Shown piece by piece: positions 41,801 to 50,922 of a stretch of 64,000 nt of DNA (position 1 is its first letter; the number at the start of each line of letters is the position of its first letter). The DNA lies in NCBI GenBank assembly GCA_026874595.1, contig CM049306.1:26031519-26095518 (forward strand). Direction: 5' to 3'. The position numbers and the translations under genes were made by a program. A model generated the notes under the pieces. It was given only the letters and a program-made list of their open reading frames with translations. It was not told the DNA's origin and made no database searches. Origin of the DNA: Sipunculus nudus (Eukaryota > Annelida > Sipuncula > Golfingiida > Sipunculidae).

Positions 41801-41969
41801 TAGTCAGGGTCTTCTACAGAGGATTCTACATATTGGTGTAGGAGGAATCTGCCTTTTGGCTGTCATGGCAACTGTGTATATGTCTGAAGGAGAAACTGTT
41901 GCGTTTATTAAAGAACAATACTGGAACAGACATAAGACAAAGTCAAAATCAGAAACAAAACATGAATAA
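17752..41969 (+). CDS. RFT1: RFT1 homolog, ER membrane protein of N-glycan precursor assembly (14 exons)
   Basis: Full RFT1 family protein. Exons: 17752-17814, 20514-20599, 21987-22103, 22955-23144, 30730-30831, 31565-31696, 35114-35192, 35771-35821, 36213-36346, 36614-36758, 40237-40342, 40738-40866, 41184-41304, 41787-41969. Total 1638 nt, 545 residues plus stop, matching the usual RFT1 length (~540). All junction phases chain without a stop. Conserved stretches include [93 protein letters not shown] and AMSKEEVDR-like [13 protein letters not shown]1 is a multi-span MOP-superfamily membrane protein of the ER, needed for normal use of Man5GlcNAc2-PP-dolichol; whether it is itself the flippase is debated. 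The start Met gives [20 protein letters not shown], the expected short N-terminus. Introns carry many transposable elements; intron 8 uses a GC donor. Confidence 0.95.
18654..19880 (+). mobile_element. Family D Helentron-like element (copy D1), internally deleted and duplicated; RFT1 intron 1
   Basis: Begins TTAGCTCAGCTGACTATAAG, ends CAGCTGAGC, the palindrome GACCCATGGGTC, and CTTG before T. Only the first ~25 bases of the 5' part remain; the rest is a 3' module present twice in tandem (period 459 bp, starting 18676 and 19135). The module also occurs in copy D3. Non-coding. Confidence 0.65.
20514..20599 (+). CDS. RFT1: RFT1 exon 2
   Basis: Acceptor TCTGTTTCAG. Encodes [20 protein letters not shown] and onward through MLGIVNV; split Arg codon AG|G at the donor GTAGGT. 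First membrane segment region. Confidence 0.93.
20787..20816. repeat. (TA)n microsatellite
   Basis: Fifteen TA units in RFT1 intron 2. Confidence 0.9.
21440..21974 (+). mobile_element. Old E/D-type repeat remnant before RFT1 exon 3
   Basis: Starts near TTATGTCTCCC (21443) with text like family E (AAACTGTTGACCTTGATC). Ends GTCAGCTGAGTGTCATGACC then CATGGGTCACTCG (about 21942-21974), a diverged D-type 3' terminus including the perfect palindrome TGACCCATGGGTCA. Exon 3 starts 12 nt later. Confidence 0.45.
21987..22103 (+). CDS. RFT1: RFT1 exon 3
   Basis: Encodes [20 protein letters not shown], the strongest RFT1 signature, then [10 protein letters not shown]. Acceptor TTACAG lies 12 nt after the remnant of a D-family terminus. 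Donor GTAAGT. Confidence 0.94.
22955..23144 (+). CDS. RFT1: RFT1 exon 4
   Basis: Encodes [34 protein letters not shown] and [19 protein letters not shown]. Ends on a whole codon, donor GTAAGT. Precedes the 7.6-kb intron 4. Confidence 0.94.
23882..24730 (-). pseudogene. LINE C-terminal region with Cys/His zf-RVT-like motif
   Basis: LINE sequence resumes at [20 protein letters not shown] on the far side of D2. The next frame has [18 protein letters not shown], a CX2C...HX3-4C metal-binding motif usual near the end of such proteins. Frame changes near 24370 and 24015 break it. The A-rich 3' tail lies about 250 bp further. Confidence 0.8.
24731..27421 (+). mobile_element. Family D element (copy D2), full length, inside the LINE
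   Basis: The 5' terminus TTAGCTCAGCTGACTATAAG continues to CTGAGCTAAA, forming a terminal palindrome (TTAGCTCAG / CTGAGCTAA). GTCC/CCGT microsatellite follows at 24778-24880. Two similar core units are seen (ATCAAAACCACTCATCTG at 25068 and a relative at 25743). The 3' end has AACAGCTGAGC, then GTGACCCATAGGTCCCTTG before TTGTT. No coding capacity. Both junctions can be read because the LINE protein resumes on each side. Confidence 0.75.
27425..28056 (-). pseudogene. LINE post-RT region, interrupted by D2
   Basis: Continues the RT protein in another frame: [17 protein letters not shown], then [20 protein letters not shown] and [16 protein letters not shown], typical of the thumb region. LINE sequence stops at KASYFNN near 27425; the remaining open frame to 27178 is D2 sequence. 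Confidence 0.85.
28063..29547 (-). pseudogene. LINE reverse transcriptase
   Basis: A 494-codon open stretch with all main RT blocks: [74 protein letters not shown] and the active-site FADD in [14 protein letters not shown]. Block order and wording fit the L1/Tx1 group. Ends in a stop after KPIECR by frame change. Confidence 0.92.
29640..30354 (-). pseudogene. LINE APE-type endonuclease domain
   Basis: Starts [20 protein letters not shown]. Shows the endonuclease landmarks: Asn of SLNVRG, the QESH motif (catalytic Glu), IYAP, and [13 protein letters not shown] frame change near 29845 is followed, in another frame, by the family's C-terminal part with [14 protein letters not shown] and [12 protein letters not shown]. 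Supplies target nicking in intact elements. Confidence 0.85.
30730..30831 (+). CDS. RFT1: RFT1 exon 5
   Basis: 34 codons in phase 0: [20 protein letters not shown] then [14 protein letters not shown]. Acceptor TATTTTCAG, donor GTAAGG. Confidence 0.94.
31565..31696 (+). CDS. RFT1: RFT1 exon 6
   Basis: 44 codons in phase 0: [20 protein letters not shown], then the loop with [15 protein letters not shown]. Acceptor TATTTTAG, donor GTTAGT. Confidence 0.92.
32371..35074 (+). mobile_element. Family D element (copy D3), RFT1 intron 6
   Basis: Same 5' terminus, CCGT microsatellite (32410-32470) and core units as D2 (about 32655 and 33345). Its 3' module (about 34320-35060) matches the one duplicated in D1, not the one in D2/D4. 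Ends CAGCTGAGC...GACCCATGGGTC...CTTG (35071-35074) before TT. Confidence 0.75.
35114..35192 (+). CDS. RFT1: RFT1 exon 7
   Basis: 26 codons plus one base: [20 protein letters not shown] then KQLLTE. Matches the conserved FKQSFLKQILTEGERY motif of the family. Acceptor ATTGTAG, donor GTAACT. Missed by simple reading-frame scans. Confidence 0.9.
35771..35821 (+). CDS. RFT1: RFT1 exon 8 (51 nt, GC donor)
   Basis: Encodes [17 protein letters not shown] with split codons at both ends. Acceptor CTTGTTACAG. The donor is GCAAGT, not GT: the protein requires the junction at 35821|35822 because [12 protein letters not shown] continues in exon 9. Confidence 0.9.
36213..36346 (+). CDS. RFT1: RFT1 exon 9
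   Basis: Encodes [20 protein letters not shown] then [15 protein letters not shown]. Acceptor TTTCATACAG, donor GTGAGT. Confidence 0.93.
36614..36758 (+). CDS. RFT1: RFT1 exon 10
   Basis: Encodes [20 protein letters not shown] and [20 protein letters not shown]. Acceptor CACTCCAG, donor GTAGGA. Confidence 0.94.
37432..40038 (+). mobile_element. Family D element (copy D4), RFT1 intron 10
   Basis: Collinear with D2 along its length, including the 3' module with GGGAATTCAGGTAAAAATGA (about 39563, equivalent to 26955 in D2). Ends GTGACCCATAGGTCCCTTG before TT. Non-coding; the apparent frames at 39561-40137 are repeat sequence. Confidence 0.75.
40237..40342 (+). CDS. RFT1: RFT1 exon 11
   Basis: Encodes [20 protein letters not shown] then [15 protein letters not shown]. 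Acceptor TATTTCAG, donor GTAATT. Confidence 0.94.
40738..40866 (+). CDS. RFT1: RFT1 exon 12
   Basis: Encodes [20 protein letters not shown] then [18 protein letters not shown]. Acceptor TCTACAG, donor GTCAGT. Confidence 0.94.
41184..41304 (+). CDS. RFT1: RFT1 exon 13
   Basis: Encodes [20 protein letters not shown] then [19 protein letters not shown]. Acceptor TACCTTCAG, donor GTAAAA (weak match). Confidence 0.92.
41787..41969 (+). CDS. RFT1: RFT1 exon 14 with stop
   Basis: Acceptor TGTTTCAG. Encodes [20 protein letters not shown], a last hydrophobic span, and a Lys-rich cytoplasmic-type tail ending KSETKHE. The in-frame Met at 41754 is intronic. Stop TAA at 41967-41969. Confidence 0.94.
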   Translation, partial: TFLCCSQGLLQRILHIGVGGICLLAVMATVYMSEGETVAFIKEQYWNRHKTKSKSETKHE

Positions 41970-41970
41970 A
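41965..41970 (+). terminator. AATAAA overlapping the RFT1 stop codon; downstream candidate signals
   Basis: The hexamer AATAAA at 41965-41970 contains the stop codon TAA. Later hexamers at 42255-42260 and 42310-42315 are more plausible poly(A) signals for a normal 3' UTR. None is proven. Confidence 0.35.
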
Positions 41971-43099
41971 GTTATATTAATTTAAAACATTGTATTTTGT
42001 CATTTTCTTAACAGAACAAACTAATGGTAGACCAAAAATGTTAACCTATCAACGAAAGAGAAACTGATAACTGTCAACATTGACACTTGTTTATTCCCCA
42101 TAAGGGGAAAGCTATCTCTATTTTCTCCTTAACAATGAGAAGACACTTAAGCTGTACCACCCATTTGTGGCTTATGATGTATACCCTTGGGCTACTTTGT
42201 GTACACTTTTCATGGTGGCAGCATCATACAGGCTGCATCCCTCCAACCACTTTAAATAAACTACAAGGAACGTGTGGTATTTTGGGTCTAGGGTCTATTG
42301 TTCATACGTAATAAAAGCACAATATTATTTTGTACCTAGAATTCATATTTTATTTTCATCATTTATAAAATGTTGTACATCTGCGAGTTTGCCTGAAGGA
42401 GCTTAATGATGCTGAGGCACACATCTCACAAAAAACTCACTCAAAAAGTAAGTTATAATGGTTCTGGATCAAATGCTTGAGCATTTGTTTCGTTAGGGAC
42501 ATTTTCGGCTGGAACATTTGATGATAAATTACACTTGTACAACAAATGCATCGCAGTTCTTGTTTTGAGGGTGTGGTTTGGTTTGCGAATGGCCTGGTTG
42601 TTCATAATTTCTGAGCAGATAATATATGCTGTCGTTCGCTGATATGATAATGGTATGATACAAAAGAAAACAAAGCATGCAATCAAAATAGAAATACAAA
42701 CTGGAAGATGGTGATCATAGCAGTGGTACTTGTTGAAATAATAGTAAACATCCCCCAACCCCCTAAAAGGTGAACGAACGAAAAGACGAAAATAATTCGT
42801 TTTCTCCTTACTTACATGGCCTTTTTCACAATTTGCTGCCTCTGGTAAGTATGTGCCACATTTTTTTATAGCAGTCCGACAACCAAAGCCTTATGGATCT
42901 ACATGAATTGCAAAAAAAAACGTTTTTACTAGCTTTTTGATTTGTCATATGTCCAACAGTGCTGAAGGGACGAGGCAAATTGTGCGCAGGCATTTATTGG
43001 AGGAATAATTAGGAGGAAACTGGTTGCTCCATAATTCAGAAAAATGTAACAGCCTAAATTCTGAATTTGAAATATGGCTTGTAAGGTATTAGTGTTATT
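41970..43099. other. Sequence downstream of RFT1
   Basis: Begins with the RFT1 3' UTR (to about 42330). No gene recognised in 42330-43099; the minus-strand frame 42453-42758 has no known domain. Confidence 0.3.
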
Positions 43100-44719
43100 G
43101 TATCCCCAGACAAAGTTGGGGGATACTATGTTTTCATACCGGTCCCGTCGCCGCCACCGCTGCCACCGCCGCCGCATATAAATCTTGTTGGCGCGATAAC
43201 CCAAAAAATATTTCACGGAACTTTACCAAACCTGGTATATGTATAGATATGGGTAAGAGGACGACGCCTATTTAAAATGAGGTCATGACCTTTACTAGGG
43301 GAGTGTCCTTGACCTTGAATAGGTCTAATTTGGGGGGAAATCACACAAATTCTTTAATATCTCAAGAAATCTTGTATGGATTTATCCCAAACTGAAGTTG
43401 GTGTAAGATCATGGATAGGGTTGTCATGTTCCAGAAACTGGTGGCACCACCTATTATTATTTACTTGTTTTTGTGCCGTTTAATACTACCAAAATTGCCA
43501 CTTTACCGTACTGTGAGCATTATAAGTCAAAAACTAATGGACAGATTTCTTTTATATTATGCATATACATAGGTATGGTTTATGGGATGATGTTTATTTA
43601 AATTGGGGTCATGACCTTTGCTATGAGAGTGGCCTTGACCTTGAATATTGCCGTATATGGTGAAAATCACACACCTCTTATGATATCTCCAGTGTTGATA
43701 GCTATATGGATTTCAAACATGACTTATGTATGGCCCACCACTAAAGTAAGAACCCTATATAGGTTCTAGGGTCATGAGGTCAAGGTCACTGGACTAGCAT
43801 CTTAAAAGATACTGTGGATGCATTTTAAGCCAAACTTTAATCCCAGGTCTTCCATCTTGAATATATAGCTCACTTGCCAATAGTGGATGATCCATATCAA
43901 TTTTGGGGTCACAAGGGCAAAGGTCAAGGCCACAAGAACTATCTGTCCAAAAATTAGTTTCTGGATGATAATTCCTGCTTTTATTGATGTATTGATTTCA
44001 AACTTGACTTATATATGTCCCATCGAAAAAGCAAGACCCAGATTGATTTTGGGGAAATGAGGTCAAAGGTCAAGGTCACAGGACACATTTTAAAAAAGAT
44101 TGTGGATGCATTTTCAGCCAAACATTTCATCTCAGACCTATCATCTTGCACATAGAGTTCATCTGCCAATAGAAGAAGACCCCTATCAATTTTGAGGTCA
44201 CAAGGTCAAAGGTGAAGGTCACAGGAGCCATCTGTCAAAAAATTAGTTTCTTGATGATAATTCGTTCTTTTATTGATGTATGGATTTCAAACTTGACTTG
44301 TATTTGACCCATCGGAAAAGCAAGACCCTAATTGATTTTGGGGTCATGAGGTCAAAGGTCAAGTTCACAGGAAACATCTTTAAAAAGATTGTGGATGCAT
44401 TTTCAGCAAAACAATTCATCTCAGATCTTTCATCTTGCACATATATTTCACCTGCCAAGAGTGGAAGACCCCTATCAATTTTGAGGTCACAAGGTCAAAG
44501 GTAAAGGTCACAGGAGCCATCTGTCCTAAAATTAGTTTCTGTATGATAATTCCTGCTTTTATTAATGTATGGATTTCAAACTTGACTTGTATATGTCCCA
44601 TTGGAAAAGCAAATTGATTTTGGGGTCATGAGGTCAAAGGTCAAGGTCACAGGACACATCTTTAAAAAGATGTGGATGCATTTTCAGCCAAACATTTCAT
44701 CTCAGATCTTTCATCTTGC

Positions 44720-44984
44720 GCCAGTATGGCATAGATTGGGTGGTGTATTTACAGCTTACCGTAAAGTATGGAAATCCCTCTACATTGATGATTGGCCAAT
44801 AGGACTCCAGCATGCACCAAGGGTTGGGGTTTAAGGTTCGTGTTTGTTTTGACCGGAATCCATGCTGGATGTTCCGAGTCTATAGTGTGAAGGTTTCACT
44901 GGAATAAACGGATATTTCCAGGTGATCTGTATTTGTGATTATTTCCTACAGACTGTCCGTTGACCCTTTCATCTCATACTGACG
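44720..44984 (+). repeat. 5' LTR
   Basis: 265 bp, starts GCCAGTATGG, ends CATACTGACG. Contains AATAAA in GGAATAAACGG. Differs from the 3' LTR at two positions (A/G in TTTAC[A/G]GCTTACC; A/C in CCGG[A/C]ATCC). Confidence 0.88.
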
Positions 44985-45323
44985 TGGTGGCAGCGGTTTT
45001 CATTTACTTATGAGGTGTTCGGATACAATCGAACTGAACTGAGATGAAGGTATTTTGGCGGACTTTGCTGTCAACAAGAGCAGTTGTAACTACTTGACCA
45101 GCAAGCATCTACTAGTATACGCTACTGCTGTACTTGGACGTATTCAGTGAAAAAGAGGTACTGTCATTGCCTTAAGGTAGAAATCACAGTTTTCATTGTG
45201 TAGTCCTATGCACTGACTAAATATAAACCATACATTGATTCCGAATACTTGGAATAACTGTGTGCTTAAATCAAAGTTGATACTGATTGTGATATTGATA
45301 GCCTTACATCGCGCTCCAAAACA

Positions 45324-46250
45324 ATGGTGCTTAACCGAAAACGAGACACTTCCGTAGAAAGCTGGCTTCAGAACATTATTTACACCCTGTCATTGGATGC
45401 CAACTTTGCTCCCTTTATAGTTGAAGGATTAACGTGGCTTAAGAAGTCAAAGAGTCAGTTGTTACGTGGACTTACCAGTGATGACAGTAGTTTGCTTACA
45501 AGTTAGAGACATACAGCCCAACAGAAAGTCAGCATGTTGGAGCTTATGCTGGGTCAGATAGCCAATTATTGCCCAGTTATCTCTAGAAACACAATAGTGA
45601 CTCATTCTACATCACTCGACGGTATATGGGAATCAATTCGCCTATATTTTCAACGCACAGGTGGTCATTTTCTTGATTTCGCAGACTACCATTTAGAGCC
45701 TGAAGAGAGACCTGAAAGGCTCTATCAGCGCCTTGTAGCCTTGATTGAAGACAGTCTATTGAAAAAGTCTGGCAGCATCTCCCATCATGGTGAATCCATT
45801 GATGAAGATGAGGAATTAACCCCGACTTTGGAAGTTTGGTTGTGCTGACTTGGTTAAGACTCATTCACCCAGATCTACCACGTTTGGTCAAGCAACGATA
45901 TGGCACGGAGCTTCGGTCATGTACATTGGCGTCCATTAAACCAGAGATATCGCAGGCCTTGTCTATGCTGCTGGACGAGATCCGCACAGTTGAAGATGCA
46001 AAAGTTATGCGTACTGCGGTGTTTAGATTCCAGCAACCCCGCTCATACTCACAAAAAGCGCCCACTCCTCAGTCTCGCCCCCGCACTAGGCGCTTGGAAA
46101 AGAAATGCCCGTTGTGCTCTCAGGCTGGGAGACCTGATCAGCATTTCCTAAGTGAATGTAGATTTCTGCCTGAAAGTGACAGAAGGTACATGGTACGAGC
46201 AAGACAGGTCTCTGGATATGATGAGGAGCCAAATTTTGAGGGATTATCTC
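45324..46250 (+). pseudogene. Broken gag region with zinc knuckle
   Basis: Opens MVLNRKRDTSVESWLQNI. An in-frame TAG at 45504-45506 and a frame change near 45836 interrupt it. Near the end, KKCPLCSQAGRPDQHFLSEC is a CX2CX8HX4C variant of the nucleocapsid zinc knuckle (usual spacing CX2CX4HX4C), so zinc or RNA binding is inferred. Gag forms the particle and binds RNA. Confidence 0.7.
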
Positions 46251-46339
46251 CTGATGTTGATCTAGACAGGGCACATGATTCACAAGAGGGTTGGTCACCT
46301 GAGTTTAGAGAGTTATCTACTCCTACAGCACGACGCGTT

Positions 46340-46705
46340 AAAGTGAAAGCGTCCCCTACGGTGAACATGTTTCATGGTCACACACCAATAAACATAACTC
46401 TTGACTGTGGTGCCACAGGTAATATGATCAGTGGTGAAGCCGCTCGAAGGGCGGGAGCAGTAATCAAGCATTCATCCCAAATGGCAAACCAAGCTGATGG
46501 TCAGTCTCCACTTGAGGTCATCGGTGAGACTACAATGACCTTTCATAGAGAAGACAAGTCCTTCCATTTTGAGGGATTAGTAGTGAGCCAGTTAAATGTT
46601 GATATCCTTGCTGGGGTACCCTTTATGGAGCAGAATGATATCGCCGTAAGACCAGCGAAGCATCAGGTAATATTCAGTGATGGAACAGTCTATGAATATG
46701 CTTAA
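46340..46705 (+). pseudogene. Retropepsin-like protease region
   Basis: Same frame as the distal gag. Active-site motif LDCGATGNMIS (Asp-Cys-Gly-Ala in place of Asp-Thr/Ser-Gly-Ala), then a distal VDILAGVPFMEQNDI motif matching the retropepsin ILG-type segment. Stop TAA at 46703-46705. Confidence 0.75.
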
Positions 46706-48133
46706 AGGTCCGGTATTAAGGAATTGCATTCCATTCGGCGGTATTAAGGAATTGCATTCCATTCGGCGGGCACAAGTATTACGCGCACCACCCGCCAACA
46801 CAACCGTTTGGCCAGGAGAGTTCCTTGAAATGGACATCGGGTGCGACGACAAATATTTCGCTCTTGAGCCCCCCTATGACTGTGCTTCCAAGACATTTCA
46901 TGGCTGTGAGCTGTGGCCATCTCCAGAGGTTGTCCGAAGTGTGGGTCACAAACTTCGCATTCCAAACCTAACTGGGGCACCCATACTTGTGAGAAAAAAT
47001 GATCATGTGTGCCAAGTGCGGGCTTTGTCTGTGGACGTTGCCAGCGATACAGATGAAAGGCCTTATGAGGCCCCTGACGCTCTAAAGGCACCACACAAGC
47101 ACCAGACCTCTTGCTCCAGTGACTTGTTTTCACAACATATTCAGGTTGACCCCCACAACATCTTGCCTGAAGCAATCAGGTCGGCTTTCATTGACAAACA
47201 TAGAGACTTTGATTCTGTTTTTGATCCAAACATAAGGTGTTACAATGGCGCATCCGGTCCATTTGAGGCTGTCGTGAATATGGGGCCTGTGGAGCCACCT
47301 CAGAGGAAGGGACGGGTCCCACAGTATTCACGTGATAGACTGCTAGAACTCCAGGACCAGTTTGACGCATTGAAAGCGGCGGGAGTTTTTGCAGTCCCCG
47401 AGGCAATAGGTATATTTGTTGAATATGTTAACCCCACATTCCTTGTCAAGAAACCTAGTGGGGGCTCACGGCTAGTCACCGCATTCGCAGATGTTGATAG
47501 ATACTGCAAGCCACAACCATCGCTTCTTCCTGATATGGATAGTACACTTCGTAATATAGGACAGTGGAAATACATAATTCTGACTGACTTGAAAAGTGCA
47601 TTTTATCAAATACCACTCGCGAAACAGTCAATGAAATACTGTGGCGTTGCCACTCCTTTTCGTGGCATCAGAGTGTACCGCAGATGTGCAATGGGGATGC
47701 CCGGTTCTGAGACCGCACTGGAGGAACTTATGTGCCGTGTCCTAGGTGACCTTCTGGTGGAAGGGGTAGTTGCTAAGATTGCAGACGACATGTATATCGG
47801 TGGCAACACCCCATCCGATCATGAATAACTGGAGTCGAGTCTTGGCTGCTTTAGCCACGAACAATCTGACACTTTCTCCGTCGAAGACAGTTATTGCGCC
47901 TCAGCTTCCCCCGCATCGCCTTGCCACACTCTCCACATGCTCTATACCCGGGTCTTCTCTCGTTTATTGGTGCATACAAAGTGCTTGCAAGGGTATTACC
48001 ACAGTGCACACAGTGGTTAGCCCCGTTAGAGGACGCCATAGCAGGTATGGAATCTAAAGAACAAATATTGTGGTCTGATGAGCTTAGGTCTAGTTTTACT
48101 AAGGCACAGAGGGCCTTGTCGCGGAGCGCATAA
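46706..48133 (+). pseudogene. Reverse transcriptase region
   Basis: A 28-bp tandem duplication (46711-46738 and 46739-46766) shifts the frame at the start. RT blocks: [60 protein letters not shown] and active-site IADDMYIGG (ADD in place of the more usual DD context). Frame changes follow near 47826 and 47890, and a stop at 48131-48133, after FIGAYKVLARVLPQC, a connection-domain segment. Confidence 0.85.
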
Positions 48134-48775
48134 ATTACTTTGCCTCATCCGGATGACCAGCTCTGGGTAGTTACCGACGATGCTACCTGTCCCAGGGGCA
48201 TAGGAGCTACTTTGTACATCACGCGCAATGGCAAACCACGAGTGGCAGGCCATTTCATCGTGAAGTTACGCAAGCACCAAGTCACCTGGCTGCCTTGCGA
48301 GCTCGAGGCACTTGGCAAAGCAATGGCCATCAAGCACTTCAGTCCTTACATTATCCAGTCAAGGCATAAAACGTGCGTGCTCACTGACAGTAAGCCATGT
48401 GTTGAAGCATTCAGTAAGCTCTGCCGTGGTGAGTTTTCGAGCAGCCCTCGTGTTTCAACATTTTTGTCTACAGCCAGCCGTTATCAGGTTTCCATCCGAC
48501 ACTTATCAGGAACTGCCAACATCCCCTTTGATTTTGCCAGCAGAAATGCGCCAGAGTGTCAAGAAGAAAAATCCCAAATATGCGGTTTTGTGTGTGAGCT
48601 AGAGGAGTCAGTTGTTCGTAAAGTCACATGTGATGATGTTATGAACAACGTCGCTAAGCTCCCTTTTACAAATAGAAAGACCTGGGCTAATATACAGGTG
48701 GAGTGCGCTGATCTTAGACGAGTTCACGCCCATTTAGTTCAAGGCATTAGGCCTTCTAAAAAACTCACTCACTAG
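48134..48775 (+). pseudogene. RNase H region
   Basis: [20 protein letters not shown] opens the domain (first Asp), [20 protein letters not shown] supplies the Glu, [12 protein letters not shown] the next Asp, and [11 protein letters not shown] lies at its end, with the order expected of gypsy-type RNase H. A TAG at 48773-48775 separates it from the integrase. Confidence 0.82.
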
Positions 48776-50230
48776 GGCCATGTCAAAAGATATCTGCGTG
48801 TCGCCACTATTGCAAAGGATGGCCTGTTGGTAGTCGTTCAGCATGAGCCTTTAGGCCCTATGCGTGAACGTATTATAGTCCCAAGGGCAGTCTTAGATGG
48901 CCTAGCTATGGCCTAACATATCAGGCTTGACCATCCTTCCTCCAACCAATTGAATGTGATGATGCAGAGATACTTTTATGCCTTAGATCTCGAGAAGTCT
49001 GTACGCGCTACGTCACAGAGTTGCCACCAGTGTGCCGTGTTGCAGTTGGCACCTAAGGCCTGAGTAGAGCAGAGTACAAATGACCCTCCAGCTGCTGTGG
49101 GCGTATCACTTGCCCCAGATGTGATGCGTCGGTCCAGACAGTTTATTCTGGTTGTGCGTGAGTGCGTTACCTCGTTTACAAATGCTAGCATTCTCCAGGA
49201 TGAACGTGGGAATACGCTACGAGATGCCATTATCCAGCTTTGTTTCAGTATGATTCCACTTGATGGTCCATATGCCACCATTTGCACTGACCCAGGTCCG
49301 GGGTTCCAGGCAATCCAACGCCACAAGCTCTTAGAAAAACACAGTTTGTGTATTGAGCTAGGCCGAACAAAAAACAGTAATAAGAACCCTGTTGCCGAGA
49401 AAGCTATCGAGGAGCTCGAAGGGGAATTGTTACGAGAGGACCCGTCTGGCGGACCAGTCTCGTCCATGACCTTAGCTATAGCCACCTCACATTTCAATTG
49501 CAGAATCAGGGCCCGTGGTCTATTGGCGTAAGAGATGTTCACCCAACGAGATATGTTTACCAATGCGCAGCTTCCTTTCGCCGACCAGGATGTCATACTA
49601 GCACAACATCAGCTCCGTTCCGGTAACCAGGCCCACAGTGAACGAAGCAAGGCACCCCTTGCTAGTTATAGACATGAGTCAGACGCCAAGGTTGGGGATT
49701 TAGTTTACTTACACGGTGACAGGAATAAATCGAAAGCTAGGGATCGCTACTTGGTTACCAGCATTGACGGGCCATGGTGCAATATACAAAAGTTTACAGG
49801 GTCACAGCTGCGCAATATGTCTTACCGCGTAAAGCGTACCGAGTGCTTTACAGTTCCCACCACATCCTCCGAGTGTACGTCAAATTTGCGGTCATACTCT
49901 GTGGATGACTCTGTTGAGGACCTGATGGTCCCATTGTTATCTCCTCATTTGTCAGCCGACACGGAACCCACTATCTCTATGGCTCAGCCCGGTAGTTTAC
50001 CTGTACCTCAGGACGTTGCCGCTCTACCTCAATCAAAGCCGCCTAATATTCCAGTTGAGCTGTCTATGCCCAGCGATGCAACTGCCCCATCTGTGCTTCA
50101 TCCTAGTGTCAGCTCTGCTTCAACAGACCTACAGCCGGAGTGCTGTGACACGCCGCAGGGAGAGGAACCCAGACGATCAAACAGAAAACGAACTCTTAAT
50201 GTTCGACTTAAGGACTATGTGCTGGCGTAG
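48776..50230 (+). pseudogene. Integrase region and C-terminal tail
   Basis: Same frame throughout with premature stops at 48914, 49061 and 49529. An N-terminal H-H-C-C zinc motif is visible (HIRLDHPSS ... SCHQCAV). The core includes ICTDPGPGFQAIQ (Asp) and NPVAEKAIEELEGELL (Glu) of the DDE triad. The distal frame 49535-50230 has a SH3-like KVGDLVYLHGDRNKS segment and a Pro/Ser-rich tail ending in RRSNRKRTLNVRLKDYVLA. Confidence 0.82.
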
Positions 50231-50657
50231 GGTTATTTTCTAGTTATTTTTACATTGCTGTTTTTGTTTCATTGTTGGTGTCGGCCATATGCTGTTATAG
50301 TCGTCCCTTTTCTCAATTGCAATCTATCTCCATGATTCTGTATTTGACCTACACCAATATTTTACAGTAGTTCCATCATGTGTGATTCTACGTAAGTAGC
50401 TAGTGCATGCATCATATGTAGGCTTTACTGCTAGTACCTCTGTATGACACTTTCATGTATGATTTTCTGGATCTTTAACGGTCGTACTTGCACTTCCCCT
50501 TAAGTTAGGTTGTAGTTTCCATATACAATTGTTCCATTGTTCAGATACCCTCAGGATATCCCATTTCTATACGGGCGTTGCTTTCTTGTTTTGTTCTCGT
50601 TTATAAGTAAACAATTATATAACAGAATGAGGTAAAGGGGAAAGAAAGAAGGATAGC
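50231..50657 (+). other. Untranslated 3' part of the LTR retrotransposon with polypurine tract
   Basis: No open frame of note. The purine-rich run at about 50628-50653 directly before the 3' LTR is the presumed plus-strand priming site. Confidence 0.55.
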
Positions 50658-50922
50658 GCCAGTATGGCATAGATTGGGTGGTGTATTTACGGCTTACCGT
50701 AAAGTATGGAAATCCCTCTACATTGATGATTGGCCAATAGGACTCCAGCATGCACCAAGGGTTGGGGTTTAAGGTTCGTGTTTGTTTTGACCGGCATCCA
50801 TGCTGGATGTTCCGAGTCTATAGTGTGAAGGTTTCACTGGAATAAACGGATATTTCCAGGTGATCTGTATTTGTGATTATTTCCTACAGACTGTCCGTTG
50901 ACCCTTTCATCTCATACTGACG
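50658..50922 (+). repeat. 3' LTR
   Basis: 265 bp, 99% identical to the 5' LTR. Preceded by the polypurine run and followed by the TTGC duplication and A2 core sequence. Confidence 0.88.

Larger units (their letters stand above)
44720..50922 (+). mobile_element. Ty3/gypsy-like LTR retrotransposon, 6.2 kb, coding region broken
   Basis: Two 265-bp LTRs (44720-44984, 50658-50922) differ at two bases. A 4-bp duplication TTGC flanks it (44716-44719, 50923-50926). The site is in a core repeat of A2 whose other units read CATCTTGCAC, which fits clean insertion. Internal order is gag-protease-RT-RNase H-integrase. TGGTGGCAGCGG directly after the left LTR is the likely primer-binding site, and the purine run GGTAAAGGGGAAAGAAAGAA (50631-50650) the polypurine tract. 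LTR ends are not TG...CA. Several stops and frame changes make this copy unable to encode its proteins. The superfamily call rests on domain order and RT/RNase H wording. Confidence 0.85.
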
